Below, in pieces: positions 1 to 11,510 of a stretch of 64,000 nucleotides of DNA. The notes under the pieces were generated by a model. That model saw only the letters and a program-made list of their open reading frames with translations. It made no database searches and was not told the DNA's origin. A program made the translations under genes and the position numbers. The DNA is from Hemibagrus wyckioides (Eukaryota; Chordata; Actinopteri; Siluriformes; Bagridae), in NCBI RefSeq assembly GCF_019097595.1, contig NC_080717.1, positions 24,344,376 to 24,408,375 of the forward strand, read 5' to 3'. How positions within the stretch are numbered: position 1 is the stretch's first letter; each line of letters starts with the position of its first letter.

Positions 1-24
1 CTATCAATAAATGACAAAAATGTT

Positions 25-54
25 TGTGTGTGTGTTTTTGTGTGTGTGTGTGTT
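25..54. repeat. (TG)n microsatellite
   Basis: Short imperfect TG dinucleotide run interrupted by TTTT. Nothing else was recognised in the first 300 bases. Confidence 0.8.
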
Positions 55-299
55 CAAATAAAGACATCTGCTCTTCTTCTTTAGCCTGTTTTTGATGCTA
101 CATCAGTTCAGGCTAAAAGCATCTGTGTTTCAAGCAGCGTTCAATTCTATCGACTCTGCAGTGACGTTTTAGAGCCAAAGCTCAGTGATGTCATCGATTC
201 CATCCTTTAGACTTCATAGATTTATGTATAAACAGAATAATTATAACTCTGTCTCATGGAGTCTCCATTAAAGTGTCTGTGAATATCTTCTGCTAATGG

Positions 300-391
300 C
301 TTGTGTGTGTGTTATTGTGTGTGTGTGTGTTATTGTGTGTGTGCGTGTGTGTGTGTTAGTGTGTGTGTGTGTGTTATTGTGTGTGTGTTTT
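300..391. repeat. Compound (TG)n / TTAT repeat
   Basis: Four to five blocks of TG repeats are separated by TTAT or TTAG interruptions, so the tract is a compound microsatellite with a loose longer period. An open frame through it is only a consequence of the absence of TAA/TGA in GTGTGT sequence. Confidence 0.8.
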
Positions 392-711
392 CCCCAACAC
401 CAGATCTATAAATATGGATTTGAGGAAGCAATTATGATCTTTTCTTTGCGCCTTTTTTGTAAATATTTCTCCACACCTTCCCTTTGTTTTTAATTTTATG
501 AACTTAAATGGTTTGTATGTTTCTCATGAAACTTCAGACGTCACGGAGGAAAGTGAGATTAAGTGCAGCTCAATATTTCATTACAAACATGAAGGCTCAG
601 TCTGCATTTATAACAGTTTAATAACCGCAAGACATTTCTCTTTTTTCTCTTTTTCTCTCTGGTCTTCATTTCTAACAAACACAAAAAAACATTTCTCAGA
701 GTTTCTTCACA
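392..711. other. Unique spacer, no gene seen
   Basis: AT-rich non-repetitive sequence. No splice-site-bounded open frame or RNA gene could be supported. Confidence 0.5.
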
Positions 712-2017
712 GACTCTCTGTCTGTCTGTCTGCTTCTCTGTCTGTCTGCATGCCTCTCTGTCTGTCTCTCTGTCGGTTTGACTGTCTCACTCTCTGCCTC
801 TCTGTCTGTCTCACTCTCTGCCTGTCTGTCTGCCTCTCTGTCTCTCTCTCTCTCTCTCTCTCTATCTGCCCCTCTGTCTGTCTGCCTATCTGTCTCTCTG
901 TCTGCCTCCCTGTCTCTCTGTCTCTCTCTGTCCCCATTATCTGTCCGTCTGTCTGTATTTACCCCATTATCTGTCTGTCTGTCTAAATTTACCCCATTGT
1001 CTGTCTGTCTGAATTTACCTCATTGTCTGTCTGTCTGAATTTACCCCATTGTCTGTCTGTCTGTATTTACCCAATTGTCTGTCTGTCTGTATTTACCCCA
1101 TTGTCTCTCTGTCTGTCTGTATTTACACCATTGTATGTCTGTCTGTCTGTCTGTCTGTCTGAATTTACCCCATTATCTGTCTGTCTGTCTGAATTTACCC
1201 CATTATCTGTCTGTCTGTCTGAATTTACCCCATTATCTGTCTGTCTGTCTGTCTGTCTGTCTGTATTTACCCCATTGTCTGTCTGTCTGCCTGTATTTAC
1301 ACCATTGTATGTCTGTCTGTCTGTCTGTCTGTGTTTACCCCATTGTCTGTCTATCTGTATTTATCCCATTGTCTGTCTGGCTGTCTGTTTGTCTGTATTT
1401 ACCCGATCCTCTGTCTGTCTGTTTGTTTGTATTTACCCCATTATCTGTCTGTCTGTCTGTATTTACCCCATTGTCTGTCTGTTTGTCTGTATTTACCCCA
1501 TTGTCTGTCTCTCTGTTTGTCTGTATTTACCCCATTGTCTGTCTGTCTGTCTGTCTGTCTGTATTTACCCCATTGTCTCTCTGTCTGTCTGTATTTACCC
1601 CATTGTCTCTCTGTCTGTCTGTATTTACACCATTGTATGTCTCTGTCTGTCTGTCTGTCTGAATTTACCACATTATCTGTCTGTCTGTCTGAATTTACCC
1701 CACTGTCTGTCTGTCTGTCTGTCTGTATTTACCCCATTGTCTGTCTGTCTGTCTGTATTTACACCATTGTATGTCTGTCTGTCTGTCTGTCTGTGTTTAC
1801 CCCATTGTCTGTCTGTCTGTCTGTCTGTATGTCTGTATTTATCCCATTATCTGTCTGTCTGTCTGTCTGTATTTACCCCATTGTCTGTCTGTCTGTCTGT
1901 ATTTACACCATTGTATGTCTGTCTGTCTGTCTGTCTGTGCTTACCCCATTGTCTGTCTGTCTGTCTGTCTGTATTTACCCCATTGTCTGTCTGTCTGTCT
2001 GTATTTACACCATTGTA

Positions 2018-2060
<43 letters not shown>

Positions 2061-2368
2061 GTTTACCCCATTGTCTGTCTGTCTGTCTGTATGTCTGTAT
2101 TTATCCCATTATCTGTATGTCTGTCTGTCTGTATTTACCCGATCCTCTGTCTGTCTCTTTGTTTGTATTTACCCCATTATCTGTCTGTCTGTCTGTATTT
2201 ACCCCATTGTCTGTCTGTATGTCTGTATTTATCCCATTATCTGTATGTCTGTCTGTCTGTATTTACCCGATCCTCTGTCTGTCTCTTTGTTTGTATTTAC
2301 CCCATTGTCTGTCTGTCTGTTTGCATTTACCCCATTGTCTGTCTCTCTGTTTGTCTGTATTTACCCCA

Positions 2369-2400
<32 letters not shown>

Positions 2401-3120
2401 ATTTACCCCATTGTCTGTTTCTGTATGTTTGTATATACCCAATTGTCTGTCTGTCTGTCTGTATTTACCCCATTGTCTCTCTGTCTGTCTGTATTTACAC
2501 CATTGTATGTCTGTCTGTCTGTCTGAATTTACCACATTATCTGTCTGTCTGTCTGAATGTACCCCACTGTCTGTCTGTCTGTCTGTCTGTCTGTATTTAC
2601 CCCATTGTCTCTCTGTCTGTCTGTATTTACACCATTGTATGTCTGTCTGTCTGTCTGTCTGTGTTTACCCCATTGTCTGTCTGTCTGTCTGTATGTCTGT
2701 ATTAATCCCATTATCTGTATGTCTGTCTGACTGTATTTACCCAATCCTCTGTCTGTCTCTTTGTTTGTATTTACCCCATTATCTGTCTGTCTGTCTGTAT
2801 TTACCCCATTGTCTGTCTGTATGTCTGTATTTATCCCATTATCTGTATGTCTGTCTGTCTGTATTTACCCGATCCTCTGTCTGTCTCTTTGTTTGTATTT
2901 ACCCCATTATCTGTCTGTTTGTCTGTATTTACCCTATTGTCTGTTTCTGTATGTTTATATATACCCAATTGTCTGTCTGTCTCTCTGTCTGTTTGTATTT
3001 ACCCCATTGTCTCTCTGTCTGCTTATCTCTGTCTGTCTGTATTTACACCATTGTCTATCTGTCTGTCTCTCTCTCTGTATTTACCCCATTGTTTGTCTCT
3101 CTGTTTGTCTGTCTGTCTGA
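712..3120. repeat. 2.4-kb CTGT-based minisatellite array
   Basis: Runs of CTGT of varying length alternate with the spacer GTATTTACCCCATT, with variants ATTTACACCATT, ATTTACCCGATC and ATTTATCCCATT. The spacer spacing varies with the number of CTGT units, so this is a variable-unit minisatellite grown from a tetranucleotide. The first 200 bp are a simpler CTGT/CTCT mixture. Some spacers recur in fixed order, for example GATCCTCTGTCTGTCTCTTTG at about 2150, 2270 and 2870, showing that blocks of several units were duplicated. Long open frames on both strands reflect the rarity of stop codons in CTGT repeats and are not genes. Confidence 0.95.
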
Positions 3121-3737
3121 AGCTGGTTTGCAAAATTTGAGCCCAATTCCAGTGTTAACACTGGATTAGCTTTCCTAGCATAGCAACGCTAGCACCCCCA
3201 GATTAGCGCAGTATGACAGAAGGGCAGAAGCTAATCCTGGCTAAATACTCAGCACTAGCTCATCCACATGCATGCTGGTTCCCACAGGGTCTATCTTTCA
3301 TTCCTGCTTTGTTCTTTATATACCCAGCGTGATTGTGTTTTAAAGGGAAAAACAAATATGGCCGCTTAATTACAAGCTCGACTCTGAGTTTCAGGCTTCA
3401 GTGGTCTCCTCTGATGCCGACGTTAATTAGATTTGAAACAGAAACAGAGGGTTGAAATGTGCAGCGTTAGCATTCTGAGGAAGCTAATCTGTTCAGCAGA
3501 ATCATTTTCCCCTTCATTAAATTCACAGAATGTCTGTGTCTGTTTTCGACCAGGTGAAATAAAGTGAACGCTACCTGCATGAGCTAATCCTTTGCTAAAT
3601 TAGCATGAACATCTTAATAAATGCTAATAATGATGTTTTTTAATGTAGTTTACACCAAAGGGTCCAGAATCCTAACTTCACTACACAACTTTTATTTTAT
3701 TTTCTGTCACAAAACACGGACTGTAGTGCGATTACAT
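3121..3737. other. Unique spacer, no gene seen
   Basis: Non-repetitive sequence with many TTAGC and GCTAA words, a compositional habit seen all over this window. No coding exon is supported. Confidence 0.5.
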
Positions 3738-3744
3738 GTGTGTG

Positions 3745-3776
<32 letters not shown>
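3738..3776. repeat. (TG)n microsatellite
   Basis: About 18 TG units with one TT interruption. Confidence 0.85.
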
Positions 3777-3914
3777 AAGCATCAGCGTGAGCTTGTGTTT
3801 GTCGTCTGGTCCTGAATGTGACTCCTGATGGGCTCCACAGGGCTGCTGAACGCTAAACATATGAATAATAAATAAATCACACGGGGCTTTGAGGATGTCT
3901 TCAGCAATAAACCA

Positions 3915-4125
3915 CAAATCAGAAAACTGAGGGAGAATGGAGGCAATATGGAGGGAAAATCTAGGGAAAATTGAGGGAAAACTGAGGGCAAACTGATGGA
4001 GAATGGAGGGAATAAGGAAGGAAAATATACGGAAAATGGAGAGAAAACTGAGGGAAAACAGAGGGAGAATAGAGGGAATAAATAGGTAAAATGGAAAGAA
4101 AGCGGAGGGAAGATGGAGGGAAAGA
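3915..4125. repeat. Degenerate GAGGGAAAA array
   Basis: Roughly ten imperfect copies of a unit around 20 bp built on GGGAAAA and GAGAATGGAGG. It runs directly into the next CA-rich array. Confidence 0.7.
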
Positions 4126-4127
4126 AA

Positions 4128-6072
4128 CACACACTGGGTACAGAAACACACAGAAACACACACAAACTGGATACACAATCACACACTGGATACAGAAACA
4201 CACACTAGATACACAAACACACACTAGATACAGAAACACACAAACTGGATACACAAACACACACTAGATACAGAAACACACACTAGATACAGAAACACAC
4301 AAACTGTATACAGAAACACACAAACTGTATACACAAACACACACTAGATACAGAAACACACACTAGATACAGAAACACACAAACTGTATACACAAACACA
4401 CACTAGATACAGAAACACACACTAGATACAGAAACACACACTAGATACAGAAACACACAAACTGTATACACAAACACAGACTAGATACAGAAACACACAC
4501 TAGATACAGAAACACAGACTAGATACAGAAAGACACACTAGATACAGAAACACACAAACTGTATACACAAACACACACTGGATACACAAACACACACTGG
4601 GTACAGAAACACACACTAAATACAGAAACACACACTAGATGCAGAAACACACAAACTGTATACACAAACACACACTGGATACACAAACACACACTGGGTA
4701 CAGAAACACACACTAGATACAGAAACACACACTAGATACAGAAACACACAAACTGTATACACAAACACACACTGGATACACAAACACACACTGGGTACAG
4801 AAACACACACTAAATACAGAAACACACACTAGATACAGAAACACACAAACTGTATACACAAACACACACTGGATACACAAACACACACTGGGTACAGAAA
4901 CACACACTAGATACAGAAACACACAAACTGTATACACAAACACACACTGGATACACAAACACACACTGGGTACAGAAACACACACTAGATACAGAAACAC
5001 ACAAACTGTATACACAAACACACACTAGATACACAAACACACACTAGATACAGAAACACACACTAGATACAGAAACACACACTAGATACAGAAACACACA
5101 CTAGATACAGAAACACACAAACTGTATACACAAACACAGACTGGATACACAAACACACACTGGGTACAGAAACACACACTAGATACACAAACACACACTA
5201 GATACAGAAACACACACTAGATACAGAAACACACACACACACACTGGATACACAAACACACACTGGATACAGAAACACACACTGGGTACAGAAACACACA
5301 GAAACACACACAAACTGGATACACAAACACACACTAGATACACAAACACAAACTGGATACACAAACACACACTAGATACAGAAACACACTGGATACACAC
5401 ACACACACACACTGGATACACAAACACACATTGGATACACAAACACACACTGGGTACAGAAACACACTGGATACACACACACACACACACTGGATACACA
5501 AACACACATTGGATACACAAACACACACTGGATACACAAACACACATTGGATACACAAACACATACACTGCATACACAAACACACACTGGATACACAAAC
5601 ACACACTGGATACACAAACACACACTCTGGATACACAAACACACTCTGGATACACAAACACACACTGGATACACAAACACACACTGGATACACAAACACA
5701 CACTCTGGATACACAAACACACACTGGATACACAAACACACACTGGATACACAAACACACACTGGATACACAAACACACACTCTGGATACACAAACACAC
5801 ACTGGATACACAAACACACACTGGATACACAAACACACACTGGATACACAAACACACTCTGGATACACAAACACACACTGGATACACAAACACACACTCT
5901 GGATACACAAACACACTCTGGATACACAAACACACACTGGATACACAAACACACACTGGATACACAAACACACACTGGATACACAAACACACACTCTGGA
6001 TACACAAACACACACTGGATACACAAACACACACTGGATACACAAACACACACTGGATACACAAACACACAC
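4128..6072. repeat. 19-bp CA-rich minisatellite array
   Basis: About 100 copies of a 19-bp unit, GGATACACAAACACACACT with variants (AGATACAGAAAC, GTATACACAAAC, GGGTACAGAAAC). Between about 4510 and 5040 the variants recur in a fixed order every 97 bp, a higher-order unit of five monomers plus 2 bp. The right half (5400-6072) is more homogeneous GGATACACAAAC, pointing to more recent expansion at that end. Frames stay open in several phases because the monomer lacks stop codons; no protein is inferred. Confidence 0.95.
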
Positions 6073-6202
6073 TAACCTAACCTATAAGCAGTAACCTATT
6101 TAGTTATTTATTTTGTTGAATCTCATTTTTACATTTATTTGTACCCTTAAGATGCAGAACCTTTCCACTTATACTACTACTACTAATAATAATAAGGCAT
6201 GG

Positions 6203-6215
6203 GGTGTGTGTGTGT

Positions 6216-6254
<39 letters not shown>
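6203..6254. repeat. (TG)n microsatellite
   Basis: Long TG run with a single TA interruption. Confidence 0.9.
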
Positions 6255-6255
<1 letters not shown>

Positions 6256-6423
6256 TTCCGTTTTGTCGCCCCACACTGTTAATGTTCAGTGTTTGTCCTT
6301 GATGTGTTGTAAAACTCGTGTCGCTGCACCGCACACCAAATTGCTTTGTATTTGCCAGCAGGATGACGTGGTGTGTTTTTTCGAAAGGTCAACGTCTTGT
6401 GTCTCGAACCCCTACCGAGGAGT

Positions 6424-6468
6424 TCGTCTCGTTTCGTCTCGTCTCGTCTCGTCTCGTCTCATCTCATC
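6424..6468. repeat. (TCTCG)n microsatellite
   Basis: About nine pentanucleotide TCTCG units, drifting to TCTCA at the right end. It is one of the few CpG-bearing simple repeats in the window. Confidence 0.85.
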
Positions 6469-6552
6469 TCCACTCAATAATCGCTAAGAAAAAATACAAC
6501 GTTTCTCCTCACCTGGTTTTATTTTCCCTTTAATTTCCACACAGAGTGAAAA

Positions 6553-6602
6553 CACAAACACACACACACACACTCTCTCTCACACACACACACACACTCA
6601 CA
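6553..6602. repeat. (CA)n with CTCTCT interruption
   Basis: CA repeats flank a short CTCTCT block. The opposite-sense TG tract 70 bp to the right could base-pair with it. Confidence 0.8.
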
Positions 6603-6672
6603 CCCCTACAGGGCAGGACAGGGTGAATCAGTGCGACCATCTCACAAACCACACACACTCGTATTCTCCAGG

Positions 6673-6765
6673 GGTGTGCATGTGTGTGTGTGTGTGTGAG
6701 TGTGAGAGTGTGTGTGTGTGAGTGTGTGAGTGTGTGAGTGTGTGAGTGTGTGTGTGTGTGAGTGG
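6673..6765. repeat. (TG)n / GAGTGTGT repeat
   Basis: TG repeats punctuated by GAGTG every 8-10 bp. It is roughly complementary to the CA tract at 6553-6602. Confidence 0.8.
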
Positions 6766-7017
6766 TTTTATCTGATTAGTGTGTGACTGGGTTTAATGTT
6801 CACGCCTCTTGCTGAAGGTCAGGAGCTGTTCTATTTTTTATTATTATTATTTTTGTGATTAATAAATTTGAAGAGTATCGGTGGAATGAATGTGTAAAAG
6901 GATCAGAGCTGAGAAATCGGACTGCAGTGTGTTCCATCGTCTGATCCTTTCATTCACTCGTCTGTTAATCACTGATACAATCACATTCCTCTGAGATCTG
7001 ATGGAGTCTGATGAGAA

Positions 7018-7018
<1 letters not shown>

Positions 7019-7076
<58 letters not shown>
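7019..7076. repeat. (TTA)n microsatellite
   Basis: About 19 perfect ATT/TTA units. It is one of six or more similar (TTA)n tracts in the window. Confidence 0.95.
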
Positions 7077-7094
7077 TAATGTAGCTATAACATC

Positions 7095-7905
7095 TTGACA
7101 ATGTGATGATGATGAGGATGTGATGTGATCTAAAGTCATGATGATGAAGATGTGATGATGATGGTGATGTGATCTGGTGTGAGGTGACGTGACATGATGT
7201 GATGATGATGATGATGAGGATGTGATGTGATTTAAAGTCATGATGATGATGATGTGATGGTGATGATGTGATGTGATTTAAAGTCATGATGATGATGATG
7301 TGATGGTGATGATGTGATGTGATTTAAAGTCATGATGATGATGATGTGATGGTGATGATGTGATGTGATTTAAAGTCATGATGATGATGATGTGATGGTG
7401 ATGATGTGATGTGATTTAAAGTCATGATGATGAAGATGTGATGATGATGGTGATGATGTGATGTGATTTAAAGTCATGATGATGAAGATGTGATGATGAT
7501 GGTGATGATGTGATGTGATTTAAAGTCATGATGATGAAGATGTGATGATGATGGTGATGATGTGATGTGATTTAAAGTCATGATGATGATGATGTGATGT
7601 GATTTGGTGTGATTTGATGATGATGTGATAATGATAATATGTGATTTGATGATGATGTGATGATGATACTGATGATAATGGTGAAGATATGATGATGATG
7701 TGCTGCTGCTGCTGATGTGATGATGAAGATGTGCTGATGATGATGATGATGATGATGAGGATGTGATGTGATTTAAAGTCATGATGATGAAGATGTGATG
7801 ATGATGATGTGATGGTGATGGTGATGATGTGATGTGATTTGGTATGATTTGATGATGATGTGATAATGCGATGTTGATGATGATGATGATGATGATGATC
7901 ACAAA
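7095..7905. repeat. GATGAT minisatellite, 46/52-bp periods
   Basis: The array is built from GATGAT and GATGTG words. The anchor TTTAAAGTCATG recurs at 7231, 7277, 7323, 7369 and 7415 (46-bp period), then 7467, 7519 and 7571 (52-bp period), showing a step change in unit length by gain of a hexamer. A less regular GAT tail follows to 7905. Confidence 0.95.
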
Positions 7906-8233
7906 AACTACTCTTATTTTATACTTTTTCACACCAGCAGCAACAGTGTAATAACGTAACAATGGTACAAAACAGTAAAGGCACTAATATTAGCTCAGCG
8001 AATGTGAAAAATGAATGAGAATATCAGAAATGGATATAGTCATTATAGTCATGTTTTTTACTTGTTAAGTAATTGTTTTTATCCGAAGTGTTAAATCTAG
8101 CTACCTGAAGTAGCTAATTCATGCTAATCTCTTTTTACCCGAAAATATTTATTCCTCTCAGTGGAGACGCTGGTATCTTTAATTAAAATCGTTTCGTATC
8201 TCGTCTCTAATCTCGCTGTCTTTCTCTTCGCAG
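7906..8233 (+). other. Probable 3' end of last intron
   Basis: Unique AT-rich DNA leading into a pyrimidine-rich stretch and CAG acceptor ending at 8233. The intron's 5' splice site is not identified and may be outside the window. Confidence 0.5.
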
Positions 8234-8501
8234 CTGCTTCGAGGACGACGAGCCTCCATGCGTAGAGACCATCGAGTACACGTCCTACAGCGAGAAGTTC
8301 AGCGCTAACGAGCGGGACGAAGAAATCGACAGAAACATGTCCAGCACTGATGAGGATGATGAGGACGATGAAGACGGCAGCAGGAAAAGCCGGCGCAGGA
8401 AGTCGGCCGTGTTTCCTCACGCCTGTCGTCAGGATTCGTTAGAGACTCTGAGCCTCAAGAGCAGCAACAACATCGATATCAACAACACCTACCTGAGTTA
8501 G
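8234..8501 (+). CDS. Terminal coding exon of an unrecognised protein
   Basis: Best host coding segment in the window. A pyrimidine-rich tract and CAG acceptor end at 8233. The frame then begins with one base completing a split codon and runs 88 codons to TAG at 8499-8501. The encoded tail starts CFEDDEPPC, continues through EYTSYSEKFS, has a very acidic run (STDEDDEDDEDG), then a basic patch (KSRRRKS, resembling a basophilic-kinase site or nuclear-localisation-like patch), and ends NNTYLS. No transmembrane segment is present. GC content and codon use are clearly higher than in the flanking AT-rich DNA, and GAT/GAC, AAC and AGC codons are mixed as in a real gene rather than a simple repeat. 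It could be the cytoplasmic C-terminus of a membrane protein or the tail of a nuclear protein; I do not recognise the family. Upstream exons are presumably left of the window. Confidence 0.72.
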
Positions 8502-9300
8502 GAGCTGGAGGAAAATAAGCATCATTAGAATATTTAGGCTTTAATTATTGAGGAGAGCTTTAACGAGAGCAGCGTCGCATGTAACAAACCTCTGTAGATG
8601 GACACAACCACAAAGTACTGGCAGCTAATGAGCAACTAGTGAATATGTCCATATTAATATAGTCGTGCTGTGTAGCGTTAATTCTTTAGTTGTGAAGCTA
8701 GGAGGCTAAATGAAGCTAATAACAAGCAGAGCTAGAGACTTTACTCACAATGAACACAACTTCAGAGGGAAAAAAGAGAAAGACTTAATTATAAGCTTAC
8801 GTAACATTTCCCCCGTCAAACAAATGTGATGATGTTCAAATTAGTGATATCGTACGCTATATTCAACTGACCTCTGAGGGAAAATTAAACCTTGAATTTT
8901 ATAAACAACAAGCAAACAAATTAACCAGCAAACGATAGAAATACCAGAGATGATCTCAGAACTGGACAAAGAATGTTCTAGATTTAATCAATGAAAGCAT
9001 CTGTATGTCGATCAATTATTTAAAAAAAAAAAAGGCGTAAAACTTTTCCAAGTGGGAATTCCGTCGAAATTTCCGAGTTCTGAGTTGAACTCCGGCTGTC
9101 CCTGAATAACATGCCTGTTGAATATTCAAATGTGTCCGCATATTAATGAGCTGAGCAACCAGCAGCCTCAAACACACTGATTTCAGATCAGATAAATGAC
9201 CAGAAAACAAAAATTGATCCAATAAATAAACTTTATAAACTTCTAAACATACAAGCAAATAAACTTTATTTGCAATAATGTAGCTAGCGTAGCGAGTTCC
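8502..9300 (+). other. Probable 3' UTR of the 8234-8501 exon
   Basis: Unique AT-rich sequence following the stop codon, with no other gene before the first good polyadenylation hexamers near 9221-9263. The UTR assignment is inferred from position only. Confidence 0.4.
9221..9270. promoter_or_regulatory. Candidate polyadenylation signals
   Basis: AATAAA occurs at 9221, 9225 and 9258 on the + strand. The last is followed at once by TTTATT (9265-9270), which is AATAAA on the other strand. They lie about 0.75 kb after the stop codon of the terminal exon. In this AT-rich DNA chance occurrence is plausible. Confidence 0.35.
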
Positions 9301-9776
9301 CGCCCACCGGTGCTTACAAAGGTTCTGAAGTTGTTTATTTCAAATATTTGGCTCATTTTTTTTCCACCTTTAATGAATGAAGATAGCTTTTGCACTAGGG
9401 ATGTGCTTGATCAGTAAACATGCACATTTTAGAGAGACGCAGAACATTTGCTAATTCCAAGTGGAACATTTTGTTCCGTTAGAAAAGGATGGGGAGGAAG
9501 TTGAGAAAGTAATTACAAGATCATTTCATCCCTTTTTTTTTCTGCAGAAATAGCAGTGACACAACTCTGACACTTAAACCCTGGAAACATCTCGCTGTGA
9601 GACACGCCATTATTTACCACAATTTATTTATTTTTATTTTTATTCCAAAGCTCCTTGAAGTTACACCAGCTGAAGGTCTGATGATGACGGATTAATGAAA
9701 TAAAATGAAATTTAAATAATTAAAATAATAGAATTATTTCCTCTCTACACTACAGAAAACTGATCAATGTTTAATG

Positions 9777-9777
<1 letters not shown>
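9301..9777. other. Unique spacer, no gene seen
   Basis: AT-rich sequence with short T runs. No supported exon or RNA. Confidence 0.5.
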
Positions 9778-9836
<59 letters not shown>

Positions 9837-9837
9837 T
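9778..9837. repeat. (TTA)n microsatellite
   Basis: About 19 near-perfect TTA units. Confidence 0.95.
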
Positions 9838-10111
9838 CTGAGACGTAAACAGTATTTAAAAAGGAGCTGAATGTTACACCTCGGGTTGTTTCTAAATTAT
9901 TTTGTCAAATCATTTTCTATATAAAATTTTTAAATGCTTGTTCATTTATTCTAAAAGTTTACTAAAATGACACAACAGCAGCACTTCATCCAGCGAGAGT
10001 TAGATTCTACCCCGCTTCTGCTTTACTTACTGATACTGGAACCTGTGTATCATCACTTTACTGTACGATTCTGTAGCATTTACTGATACTGTCACTGTGT
10101 GTGCTTTATTT

Positions 10112-10969
10112 AAACACACACACACATACACACACAGACACACACACACACAAACACAGGCACACACATACATACACATATACACACACATACACACACA
10201 GACACACACATACATACACATATACACACACATACACACACAGACACACACAGGCACACACATACATACACATATACACACACATACACACACAGACACA
10301 CACACACAAACACAGGCACACACATACATACACATATACACACACAGACACACACACACAAACACAGGCACACACATACATACACATATACACACACAGA
10401 CACACACAGACACACACATACATACACACACATACACACACACAAACACAGGCACACACATACATACACATATACACACACATACACACACAGACACACA
10501 CACACAAACACAGGCACACACATACATACACATATACACACACATACACACACAGACACACACAGACACACACATACATACACATATACACACACATACA
10601 CACACACAAACACAGGCACACACATACATACACATATACACACACATACACACACAGACACACACACACAAACACAGGCACACACATACATACACATATA
10701 CACACACAGACATATACACACACACACACAGACACACACACATACACATGCGCACACACACAGGCACACACAGACACACACATACACAAACACAAATACA
10801 GACATATCCACACACACACACAGACACACACACATACACATGCGCACACGCACACACATACATACACATATACACACACAGACATATCCACACATACACA
10901 CGCACACACACACAAACACACACAAACACAAATACAGACATATCCACACACATATCCACACACAAACAC
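10112..10969. repeat. CA-rich minisatellite with about 60-bp period
   Basis: CA repeats carry regularly placed variants: CATACATACACATATACAC, then CACAGACAC, then CAAACACAGGCAC, recurring about every 60 bp with some shortened units. The right end (about 10700 on) becomes less regular and contains TGCGCA and CATATCCACAC variants. Several frames remain open on both strands, as expected for CA/TG sequence; not coding. Confidence 0.95.
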
Positions 10970-11126
10970 TGACTCTAAAATAATCTAAAAACAAACACAC
11001 ATCATGCAGTCTCCTGTCTCTAAGGAGAATTGTTAAAAACTGCATTGAAAAATAAAACTAAAATAAACTCTGAAATTATTTCTGATTGTTTTTTCATGCT
11101 TTCATCTGTCACCAGTTTTTCTTGCC

Positions 11127-11154
11127 TTATTAATTAATTAATTAATTAATTAAT

Positions 11155-11193
<39 letters not shown>

Positions 11194-11292
11194 TTAATTA
11201 ATTAATTAATTAATTAATTAATTAATTAATTAATTAATTAATTAATTAATTAATTTATTTATTTATTTATTCATTCATTTATTTGTTTATTT
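11127..11292. repeat. TTAA / TTTA compound tetranucleotide tract
   Basis: TAAT units, then TTTA units, then TAAT again, then TTTA/TTCA. The order A-B-A-B suggests slippage or conversion between blocks. The TTAA blocks are self-complementary and can extrude cruciforms. Confidence 0.95.
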
Positions 11293-11510
11293 GTTGGAAG
11301 TGCCGTAGTGTTGTCTAGCAACAGGTTAATGGGATGTATTCTGGTGAATGTAACATTAACCAGCTAGTTATACTCGAGGAATATCTGGAATGTTTCCTAG
11401 TCAGATATATTTGGAGATTTTTTCCACGTTAGTGAATATATTTTAATAATCGCTAGCTAGCTTTATTTGCGGTTCATGTCTCCTTACTTTAGCTAGCGAG
11501 CTTTGGTTAG

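Noticed and set aside
1023..3169. Very long + strand frames (560 and 612 codons) in the CTGT array
   Set aside because: The same DNA is open in several frames on both strands, the peptide is a Cys/Leu/Ser/Val repeat, and stops are simply absent from CTGT-type units.
5179..6075. Frames of 177-297 codons on both strands in the 19-bp array
   Set aside because: They arise in every phase from a stop-free 19-bp unit; no start, splice or domain evidence.
8124..8420. 98-codon minus-strand frame
   Set aside because: It is the antisense shadow of the supported + strand exon and crosses its splice acceptor.
10027..11045. Overlapping ~300-codon frames on both strands
   Set aside because: CA/TG repeat artefact; all phases are open.
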